Shown in pieces: positions 1 through 5,559 of a stretch of DNA of 6,041 nt (the stretch's first letter is position 1; each line of letters starts with the position of its first letter). A program made the position numbers and the translations under genes. This DNA comes from Acidobacteriota bacterium (lineage in GTDB: Bacteria; Acidobacteriota; Terriglobia; Bryobacterales; Bryobacteraceae): the NCBI GenBank assembly GCA_023380575.1, contig JAMCRM010000356.1, forward strand, positions 1-6,041. The letters are read 5' to 3'. The notes under the pieces were generated by a model. That model did not search any database and had not been told where the DNA came from. It saw only the letters and a list, made by a program, of their open reading frames with translations.

Positions 1-189
1 GGCGTGCACCCGATCGGCGATGTGACCCGGTTCGAGAGTCCCGAGTTCCTCGGTCCCGCTGGCTGAGCCGCGCACATCCACCCCGCCCACCGCGCCCTCT
101 TCACACAGGACCACGGTGCACCCGGTCAGCGCGTGGAAATCCGAAGCGTGCCCTACCCGGATCCCGGCAATGTCCGTAAGTCCTTTCAT
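1..189 (-). CDS. S58-family (DmpA/P1-type) aminopeptidase, N-terminal fragment
   Basis: Reading leftward from the ATG at 189-187 gives 63 codons that run off the window edge, so only the N-terminus is present. The fragment begins MKGLTDIAGIRVGHASD and continues with TGCTVVLCEEGAVGGVDVRG and ASGTEEL. This is the usual opening of the DmpA/L-aminopeptidase-D-esterase family (MEROPS S58), where GLTDxxGIxVGHATD and TGCTVVL...GxVxGVDVRG are conserved. Family members are Ntn-fold hydrolases that self-cleave before a catalytic serine in the second half of the chain. That part lies outside the window, so activity cannot be judged. No clear Shine-Dalgarno sequence precedes the ATG. The gene is divergent from the lipid-transport operon with 44 bases between the two start codons. 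The family call is firm; the natural substrate is unknown. Confidence 0.88.
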   Translation of the reverse strand, partial: MKGLTDIAGIRVGHASDFHALTGCTVVLCEEGAVGGVDVRGSASGTEELGTLEPGHIADRVHA

Positions 190-233
190 GGTTTACAGTT
201 GTATGTTAGCATCGAGGTTCGGGGATCCAGCGC
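190..233. promoter_or_regulatory. Short divergent intergenic region
   Basis: These 44 bases separate the start codons of the S58 peptidase (minus) and the mlaE-like gene (plus), so any promoters for both genes must sit here or inside the coding regions. Weak signals are TATGTT at 202-207 on the plus strand and TAACAT on the minus strand, each matching 4 of 6 bases of a sigma70 -10 box but without a good -35. A small imperfect dyad TACA-GT-TGTA lies at 194-203. The run GGGG at 221-224 could serve as a ribosome-binding site for the TTG at 234. This is a positional argument, not a recognised site. Confidence 0.25.
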
Positions 234-998
234 TTGCTTGACTTTCTGAAAGGACCCATTTCGGCTGTTCAGGACTTTTTTGTACTGACCGGGACGGCTC
301 TTGCCAACGTGGTTCGCCGCCCGCGCTATACCTCGGACATTTTGCTGCAAATGGATCTGATCGGCGTCGGCAGCCTGCCCATTGTAGTCCTGACCGGTTT
401 CTTCAGCGGCGCCGTGATGGCGCTGCAGCTTTCGAGGCCGCTCGTGCAGTACGGGCAGGTGGGCCGCACGGGCCAACTGGTATCCGTAACGCTGGTACGC
501 GAACTCGGACCGGTGCTGACCGCGCTGATGGTGGCCGGGCGCAACTCCTCCGGCATTGCCAGCGAGCTCGGCTCCATGAAGGTAACCGAGCAGATCGACG
601 CCATGCGCGCCCTGGGAACCGATCCCAACCAAAAACTGGTGATGCCGCGCATGACCGCCACCGCCATTATGCTGCCCCTGCTTACTATCATTGCGGATTT
701 CATCGGCATGTTCGGCGGATGGCTGATCGGAAAGTTTGTGCTCAACCTGACCAGCCAGCAATACTGGACTTCGGTATGGCGGGCGCTGGATTGGAGCGAC
801 GTGGCGCAAGGGCTCTTGAAGCCGTTTATTTTCGCTTTCGTGATTTCGCTGGTGGGGTGCTATTACGGGCTCCGTACAACCGGGGGCACGCAGGGTGTGG
901 GCCGCTCCACCACGCAGGCCGTGGTCGCCGCAAGCGTGCTCATCCTGGCGCTGGATTTCTTCTTTTCGAAGATTTTCGTCAGCCAGGCCGCGTCCTGA
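234..998 (+). CDS. mlaE: MlaE-type lipid ABC transporter permease
   Basis: This 254-residue membrane protein matches the usual ~260-residue length of MlaE/YrbE permeases. In MCE transport systems the permease dimer sits in the inner membrane between the MlaF ATPases and the MlaD ring and moves phospholipids. Visible family signatures are RELGPVLTALMVAGR (residues 89-103), SGIASELGSMKVTEQIDAM (106-124) and GGTQGVGRSTTQAVVAAS (217-234). Hydrophobic segments lie near residues 45-66, 93-101, 141-168, 195-212 and 228-248. The chosen start is TTG at 234: a TAG at 207-209 closes the frame upstream, no ATG is available, and MLDFLKGPI is a sensible amphipathic N-terminus. A GGGG tract 9 bases upstream may act as the ribosome-binding site. 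The stop TGA overlaps the next gene's ATG by one base (TGATG), so the permease and ATPase are translationally coupled. The exact lipid and direction of transport cannot be read from sequence. Confidence 0.93.
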   Translation: MLDFLKGPISAVQDFFVLTGTALANVVRRPRYTSDILLQMDLIGVGSLPIVVLTGFFSGAVMALQLSRPLVQYGQVGRTGQLVSVTLVRELGPVLTALMVAGRNSSGIASELGSMKVTEQIDAMRALGTDPNQKLVMPRMTATAIMLPLLTIIADFIGMFGGWLIGKFVLNLTSQQYWTSVWRALDWSDVAQGLLKPFIFAFVISLVGCYYGLRTTGGTQGVGRSTTQAVVAASVLILALDFFFSKIFVSQAAS

Positions 999-1813
999 TG
1001 CCCGCCGAACCGCTTAAATCCGTTCTACGGTTCGAGCATGTCGGCGTCACTTTCGACGGGGTGCCGGCCATCGCGGATATCTCGTTTGATGCGAGCCAGG
1101 GGGAAACGCGGGTGATTTTAGGAGCCGCCGGCAGCGGGAAAACGGTGTTGCTCAAAACGGCGCTCGGCTTGCTTAGGCCCGACACGGGTTCCGTGTTCGT
1201 GTTCGGGCAAGATATCGCGCGCATTCCGGAAAAGGAGTTGTTCGATATTCGCAGCCGGGTGGGTATGTTGTTCCAGGAGAGTGCCCTATTCGATTCGCTG
1301 AGCATCGAAGAGAACGTGGCGTATCCCCTCGTGAACCAGGCGGCCATCCACTGCCCGCCCGGCCAGGTACGGCCCAGGGTGGAAGAGGCCCTCAATTTCG
1401 TGGAACTCGGGGGCACCCTGGCGAAGTTCCCCAGCGAGCTTTCCGGCGGCATGCGCCGCCGCGCGGCCATCGCGCGCGCGGTGGTTACCCAGCCGCCGCT
1501 GGTGCTTTACGATTCCCCCACCGCCGGCCTGGATCCCATCACGGCCTACACCATTATTGCCCTCATCGTGAAGGAGCGCGACCTCAACAAGACCACTACC
1601 CTGATCGTCACGCACCGCTACCAGGACGGCAACCTGTTGGCGAATTTCCAGTACAATCCCGGCAACGGGCAGCTTGTGCCCGCTTCCGGCGCGGACCTGC
1701 GGACTACCTTCATGGTCATGCGGGAGGGTCACCTGATCTTCGAAGGCACCCAGGATGAATTGGAGGCATGCGAAGACCCTTACATATCGAAGTTTTACAA
1801 AACTCGGGATTAA
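998..1813 (+). CDS. mlaF: MlaF-type ABC transporter ATP-binding protein (atypical Walker B)
   Basis: This 271-residue ABC ATPase is the cytoplasmic motor for the upstream permease. Motifs are Walker A GAAGSGKT (42-49), Q-loop Gln93, signature LSGGM (148-152), Walker B LVLYD ending at Asp172, D-loop AGLDP (176-180) and H-loop His206. The start is the ATG at 998, overlapping the permease stop. The same frame stays open back to 719, but that part lies inside mlaE and is not a domain. Two oddities stand out. The catalytic glutamate expected after Walker B Asp172 is a serine (DSPTAGLDP instead of DEP), encoded TCC at 1514-1516. In addition, about 25 extra residues after the H-loop (roughly 211-236) separate His206 from the usual C-terminal strand, which resumes at FMVMREGHLIFEGT. 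The GLDPIT run after the D-loop also occurs in MlaF. The orthology call follows from motifs plus gene order. Confidence 0.93.
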   Translation: MPAEPLKSVLRFEHVGVTFDGVPAIADISFDASQGETRVILGAAGSGKTVLLKTALGLLRPDTGSVFVFGQDIARIPEKELFDIRSRVGMLFQESALFDSLSIEENVAYPLVNQAAIHCPPGQVRPRVEEALNFVELGGTLAKFPSELSGGMRRRAAIARAVVTQPPLVLYDSPTAGLDPITAYTIIALIVKERDLNKTTTLIVTHRYQDGNLLANFQYNPGNGQLVPASGADLRTTFMVMREGHLIFEGTQDELEACEDPYISKFYKTRD

Positions 1814-1820
1814 TTAATGT

Positions 1821-2894
1821 ATGCCTGATCGAAGCAAGCTACGCTGGTCGCAACTCAAGGTAGGGATCATCGCCACTGCCGCCCTGGCCATCCTGGCGGT
1901 GCTGATCTTCCTGCTGACCTCGAGCGGCAGCATTTTTCAGCATAATGTAGTGCTTCGAACCTATATGGATGATGCCTCGGGCACCGCCACCAAAGCGCCC
2001 GTGCGGCTCAACGGCATCCTCATTGGCTACGTGGAGGATATCCGGCTTTCCGGTTCCAAAGACCCCAACCGCGCCGTGGAGTTCGTGCTTGCGATCCAAA
2101 GCCGGTATATTCGCGACATCCCGGAGGACTCCGTCGCTACCGTCACCGCCGCCAGCTTGCTGGGAGACAAGTTCATCAATATCACCAAGGGCAAGAGATC
2201 CCGCCCTATCCAGGCGGGCGGGGAACTGCGCGGCATGTCCCCCCAGGACATCCCCGAACTGATGGCCCAGAGCGCCAACCTGCTGAACACGCTGCAGAAT
2301 ATCGTCCGCCGCGTGGACAGCATGCTGGCCGGCATCGACCGCGGGGAGGGCAACCTGGGCAAGCTTCTCAAGGACGAGGAACTCTATACCCGCCTCAACG
2401 GCATGGCTTCGGAAGGCGAGAAACTGCTCACCGACGTCCGCCACGGCAAAGGCACGCTCAGCAAGCTGCTCTATGACGACGCCCTCTACCAGGAGATTCG
2501 CGCTCCCATCAAGCGCATCGATGCCATGCTGGCCGATATGCAGAGCGGCCAGGGCACGGCGGGCAAGCTCCTGCGCGACCCGGCCCTCTACAACGACGCG
2601 CAAAATTCGCTGCTGGAGCTGCGCCGCGTGGTGACGGATCTCAACGCCGGGCACGGGACGGCCGGTAAACTGCTCAAAGACGACCAGCTCTACCGGAGGA
2701 TGAACCAGCTTGTGGTGCGTATCGACATGACCCTCGACAAGATGAACTCCGGCCAGGGCACGCTGGGACAGTTGCTCACCAATCCCCAGCTTTATCAATC
2801 GCTGAACGGGACCATGCGGGAGTTCCAGTCGCTTGCCAAGGACATCCGCTCCAATCCCAAGAGATTCCTCTCCATCAGGTTGACGCTGTTTTGA
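1821..2894 (+). CDS. mlaD: MlaD-type MCE-domain protein with repeated C-terminal tail
   Basis: This 357-residue protein has a short cytoplasmic N-terminus, one membrane anchor (about 15-33, ending LIFLL), an MCE domain (about 43-123) and a long C-terminal region. The MCE domain is recognised by VVLRTYMDDASG, APVRLNGILIGYVEDI and ASLLGDKFINI. In known systems MCE domains assemble into a periplasmic hexameric ring on top of the permease and conduct lipids. From residue 175 to 344 the tail consists of five 34-residue repeats with core GxGTxGKLLxDxxLY. It is much longer than the 183-residue E. coli MlaD. The ATG at 1821 follows the ATPase stop by 7 bases. A second ATG at 1817 is out of frame and stops after three codons. 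The stop overlaps the deacetylase start by four bases. The fold call is firm; the role of the tail is inferred. Confidence 0.92.
   Translation: MPDRSKLRWSQLKVGIIATAALAILAVLIFLLTSSGSIFQHNVVLRTYMDDASGTATKAPVRLNGILIGYVEDIRLSGSKDPNRAVEFVLAIQSRYIRDIPEDSVATVTAASLLGDKFINITKGKRSRPIQAGGELRGMSPQDIPELMAQSANLLNTLQNIVRRVDSMLAGIDRGEGNLGKLLKDEELYTRLNGMASEGEKLLTDVRHGKGTLSKLLYDDALYQEIRAPIKRIDAMLADMQSGQGTAGKLLRDPALYNDAQNSLLELRRVVTDLNAGHGTAGKLLKDDQLYRRMNQLVVRIDMTLDKMNSGQGTLGQLLTNPQLYQSLNGTMREFQSLAKDIRSNPKRFLSIRLTLF
2343..2852 (+). repeat. Five in-frame 102-bp (34-residue) repeats inside mlaD
   Basis: The units start at MlaD residues 175, 209, 243, 277 and 311, that is at bases 2343, 2445, 2547, 2649 and 2751. 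The spacing is exactly 34 codons with no insertions or deletions. Each unit opens with a glycine-rich turn (GEGNLG, GKGTLS, GQGTAG, GHGTAG, GQGTLG), then (K/Q)LL, an acidic or polar turn and LY. A predicted amphipathic helix of about 18 residues completes each unit (for example IKRIDAMLADM). The helix preceding unit 1 (LQNIVRRVDSMLAGI) matches the same pattern. The repeats are diverged at DNA level, so they are old protein repeats rather than recent slippage. Confidence 0.93.
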
Positions 2895-3694
2895 AAAGGC
2901 TGATTGTCAACGCCGACGATTTCGGCTTTACGCATGACGTCAACGCCGGCATCATCGAGGCGCACCGGAAAGGCATCCTGACCGCCGCTACCCTGATGGC
3001 CACTGGGGCTGCGTTCCCCGACGCCGTGGAACTGGCGCGCGAAAACCCCTCCCTGGACATCGGCTGCCACCTGGTGCTGGTCAACGCGCCATCGGCGCTC
3101 GATTCCGGACGCCCGCTGCCGCGGACCGTATCGGACCTGCTGAAACAGATCGTGGCGCGGCGCATGGATGTCTACGGCGAATTGCGCGCGCAAATCGAAA
3201 AGACCCTGGCGGCGGGTCTGTGCCCCACGCACCTGGATACCCACAAACACACCCACCTTTTCCCGCCTGTGCTGGAGGCCGTGGCGCGGCTGGGCCAGGA
3301 GTTCCGCATTCCCTGGGTGCGCCAGCCTTTCGATTTTCCCCTGACCGCGGCCGGCGTGCCGTGGACCAAACGCGTCACCAGCCGCGCGTTCGGCCTGGTG
3401 CGCCGCCGCTTCCAGGGCGTGCTGGCCCGCCATGGCTGCCGCAGCACGGACCACTTCGCGGGATTCCGGATCACCGGCCGTTTCCGCACGCCGGAACTGG
3501 TGGCGCTCATCGCCGCGCTGCCGGAGGGGTTGACCGAACTCATGTGCCACCCCGGCCGCTGTACGGAAGAACTCCTCCGGGCGCCCACGCGCCTCAAGGC
3601 AAGCCGGCAACAGGAACTGGATGCCCTGCTGGCACCGGCAACCCGCGGCGCGCTCACCCGGCACGGTGTGGAGCTGGCATCCTACCGCGCCTGA
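2891..3694 (+). CDS. ChbG/HpnK-family (YdjC-like) carbohydrate deacetylase
   Basis: This 267-residue protein belongs to the YdjC/ChbG fold of metal-dependent deacetylases, which remove acetyl groups from N-acetylated sugars. HpnK, its relative, is associated with hopanoid gene clusters. Evidence is the N-terminal IVNADDFGFTHDVN (Asp9-Asp10), DIGCHLVLV (His60), the histidine-rich motif THLDTHKHTHLFP (113-125), WVRQPFD (142-148), TDHFAGF (186-192) and ELMCHPG (216-222). Asp10, His60 and a histidine of the 114-122 cluster are the likely metal ligands. The length is normal for the family. The TTG at 2891 is required because the conserved motif starts at residue 4. It overlaps the mlaD stop (TTGA), implying translational coupling. 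No signal peptide is visible, so the protein is probably cytoplasmic. The linkage to a lipid transporter suggests an envelope glycolipid or peptidoglycan-sugar substrate, but this is inference; chito-oligosaccharide is an alternative. Confidence 0.9.
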   Translation: MKRLIVNADDFGFTHDVNAGIIEAHRKGILTAATLMATGAAFPDAVELARENPSLDIGCHLVLVNAPSALDSGRPLPRTVSDLLKQIVARRMDVYGELRAQIEKTLAAGLCPTHLDTHKHTHLFPPVLEAVARLGQEFRIPWVRQPFDFPLTAAGVPWTKRVTSRAFGLVRRRFQGVLARHGCRSTDHFAGFRITGRFRTPELVALIAALPEGLTELMCHPGRCTEELLRAPTRLKASRQQELDALLAPATRGALTRHGVELASYRA

Positions 3695-4508
3695 TATGAG
3701 TTGCAGCATTGTTGAAACCCGGCCGCCGGCAGGGGTTTGGCGAAAAAATAGCCCTGCGCCTCGCCGCAGCCCGCTGCGCGCAGCACTTCGGCCTGCCGCG
3801 CGGTTTCGACCCCTTCCGCGACGGACGCCATGCCCAGGCTCGCCGCTATCCGTTTCTTCCAGGATGGGGATGAAGGCACCCGGAGAAACCACCCCGAGAT
3901 CTGCCGCGTGCCACCTCAACAGGGCTTCGGCGCCGCTGCCACCAGGAAAAGATCCCCGTCCGGCGGCGCTTCCGCCATCGCTTCCCTGATCGCCCGGATG
4001 CCTTCGGCTCTTCCCGGCAGCGCCTTGAACGCATCCCCCAGCATCTGGCGGGCCCTTCCCAGGTCTTTTTCGAAGGTGGCAAACTCGCCCGCGGCCGCCT
4101 GCCGCTCCCGCGCGCACTCCTGCTCGATGAACCGCACGGTATCCGCCAGGGAATGTTTCAACGCCAGCATATCCTGCATCATAGCGGCCCTTTTGAGCGA
4201 GCCCTGAATCTGCCGCAGGCGGGAAACCGAACGCTGGTTACCGCTCGCCAGAACCATCAATGCCTGGTTCAGCATGCCCAGGATGTGCTGCATCTCGGCG
4301 GTGGTGGTTGCCCGTTGGTTCACCGCCGCGTATCCGGCTAGGGTATGGGATGCCGCCTCGACCGCCTCCAGCGCCGTCTGCGGCTCCCATTCCCACTGGA
4401 AAGGCTCCCGCGCCGCAGCAAGCTGGATAACGACTCCCTCCAGGCCGGCGTGTCCGGCTCCGCTGTGCCGGGCCTCCCGGCGTTCAGGTATTTCCGTATG
4501 GAAATCAT
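3682..4508 (-). pseudogene. Decayed GGDEF-EAL (cyclic-di-GMP) regulator
   Basis: Four pieces of one ancestral gene are read leftward in alternating frames. Piece 1 starts at ATG 4508 (MISIRKYLNAG) after a good purine-rich site (AGAAGAGAG, TAGGG). Piece 2, in another frame from about 4440 to 3942, gives a helical region (LAGYAAVNQRATTTAEMQ, QRSVSRLRQIQGSLKRAAMM). It then has what looks like the start of a GGDEF domain (LPGRAEGIRAIREAM, DLFLV) and would stop at 3918-3916. Piece 3, in a third frame (about 3934-3848), is the beginning of an EAL domain: GAEALLRW, LGVVSPGAFIPILEET. Piece 4, back in piece 2's frame (about 3849-3682), is the EAL end: SLGMASVAEGVET, GEAQGYFFAKPLPA. Most of GGDEF and the central EAL region, including the DDFG metal site, are absent. 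Its stop overlaps the deacetylase 3' end by 13 bases. It is almost certainly non-functional for c-di-GMP turnover. The EAL call is firm and the GGDEF call moderate; assembly error is the main alternative. Confidence 0.85.
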
Positions 4509-4554
4509 GGCGGCCCTACTCTCTTCTCGGATGGCCGGCGGGAAAGTTTGCGGG

Positions 4555-4582
4555 TTGCCAGGATCGCCCCTGGGGGTAATAT
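4555..4582 (+). promoter_or_regulatory. Possible sigma70-type promoter of the DHDPS-like gene
   Basis: TTGCCA at 4555-4560 matches 5 of 6 bases of a -35 box. TAATAT at 4577-4582, 16 bases on, matches 4 of 6 of a -10 box and sits in the only AT-rich patch between the two divergent genes. The spacer holds the symmetrical CCCCTGGGG (4567-4575), which could bind a protein. Transcription would begin near 4588-4590, right at the possible GTG start at 4589 and only about 6 bases before the ATG at 4595. On the minus strand the same patch reads TATATT (5 of 6), with no matching -35. Low-certainty call from inspection only. Confidence 0.3.
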
Positions 4583-4594
4583 AGGGGTGTGGAA

Positions 4595-5515
4595 ATGGAA
4601 GCGCTGCGAGGGGTAATACCCGCGCTGGTGACACCGTTCCGGCCCGACGAGCGGATCAACTTCGGCGCGTGGCAGAAAATTATCGACGTTTTGATCGCCA
4701 ACGGCGTGGATGGCCTGTTCGCCCTGGGGTGGGAGGGAGAGTTTTACGCCCTGGAAGCGGAAGAGCGTACGGTGGCCTTGCGCTTCTGCCTGCAGTATGT
4801 GGCCGGGCGCGTTCCGGTTTACGGTAATGTGGGAGCGTCCACCACCCGCGAGAGCGTCAAGCTGGCGCAGCACGCCGAATCCGAGGGGGTCTCTTTCCTG
4901 GTGGTGACCACGCCCGGCCCCGCACAGCCCACGGCCGACGAACTGGTGGACCACTATAGCGAAATCTGCCGCGCCGTGCGCACCCCCACTCTGGCCTGTA
5001 ACCTTCCTGAACTCTCCGGCGTGGACCTGACCCCGGGGGTGGCGGCGCGGGTGGCCCGTTCGTGCGAAAACTTCGCCGGCATCATCGATCCCGGCCGGGA
5101 CGGGCGCCTCGCCGAACTGATCGCCATTGCCAGGGAGCAGCCTTTCGCCGTCTTCAGCAGCGTGGAAGACGGCATGCTGGAGGGATTGGAGATGGGGGCC
5201 AGGGGAGTTGTGACGGGCTGTGCCAACTTCGCTCCGCGCTTGTTCGTGGAACTGTATCAGGCTTTCCGCGCCGGCCAGGCGGAGCAGGCCGGGCGCCTGG
5301 CATCCCTCGCGGCGGAGTGCGGGGGAGTGCTGCGGCTGCATACCTTTCCGGCGGTGCTCAAAGAGGCCATGGGCCTGGCCGGGCTGCCCGCCGGGCCCTG
5401 CCGCAAGCCAGTGGCATCCATGCCCTCGGAAGCGCTCCATCAACTGCGCGCCATGCTCGACAAATTGAAAGAGCGGAACTGGTTGCCGCCGATTATCGCG
5501 GCCATGAAGGCCTGA
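4595..5515 (+). CDS. DHDPS/NAL-superfamily protein lacking the canonical catalytic residues
   Basis: This 306-residue protein has the length and framework of the dihydrodipicolinate synthase/N-acetylneuraminate lyase (beta/alpha)8 family. Landmarks are [10 protein letters not shown] (6-15), ALGWEGE (43-49), [14 protein letters not shown] (75-88), the NLPELSG loop (136-142) and [14 protein letters not shown] (201-214). Alignment by eye to E. coli DapA shows every classical residue replaced. The Schiff-base Lys161 is Ile164, Tyr133 is Cys135, Arg138 is Leu140, Thr44-Thr45 is Trp46-Glu47 and Tyr107 is Pro109. It therefore should not be annotated as dihydrodipicolinate synthase. It may have other chemistry or a binding role. 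The ATG at 4595 is preferred because TAGGGG (4582-4587) is well spaced from it. A GTG at 4589 would add two residues. The reading frame is intact with normal codon use, so this is not an obvious pseudogene. The next gene follows 44 bases on, possibly co-transcribed. Confidence 0.85.
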   Translation: MEALRGVIPALVTPFRPDERINFGAWQKIIDVLIANGVDGLFALGWEGEFYALEAEERTVALRFCLQYVAGRVPVYGNVGASTTRESVKLAQHAESEGVSFLVVTTPGPAQPTADELVDHYSEICRAVRTPTLACNLPELSGVDLTPGVAARVARSCENFAGIIDPGRDGRLAELIAIAREQPFAVFSSVEDGMLEGLEMGARGVVTGCANFAPRLFVELYQAFRAGQAEQAGRLASLAAECGGVLRLHTFPAVLKEAMGLAGLPAGPCRKPVASMPSEALHQLRAMLDKLKERNWLPPIIAAMKA

Positions 5516-5559
5516 CGCCGCCGTCCGCGCTCCCTTCGACAAAGCGAGGTTTCGCCGCC

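Noticed and set aside
194..203. TACA-GT-TGTA dyad as an operator
   Set aside because: Arms of only four bases are too short to separate from chance.
203..241. 12-codon ATG frame before mlaE, a possible leader peptide
   Set aside because: It has no ribosome-binding site or attenuator-like structure; such a short frame is expected by chance.
719..997. 93-codon in-frame extension upstream of the ATPase ATG
   Set aside because: It lies entirely inside mlaE, has no ABC or other domain character, and the TGATG overlap at 996-1000 gives a natural start.
1839..2798. 319-codon minus-strand frame antisense to mlaD
   Set aside because: It mirrors the mlaD repeats and has no recognisable domain; mlaD is certain on the plus strand.
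2795..4117. Long minus-strand open frame (440 codons) antisense to the deacetylase
   Set aside because: The deacetylase has unmistakable motifs on the plus strand. The antisense frame is Arg/Gly/Ala-rich high-GC shadow. Only its first part (about 3934-3848) is meaningful, as the EAL-start piece of the pseudogene.
3621..4207. Plus-strand open frames across the pseudogene region (122 and 125 codons)
   Set aside because: They are Pro/Arg/Ala-rich, lack domains, and are the complements of the GGDEF-EAL pieces.
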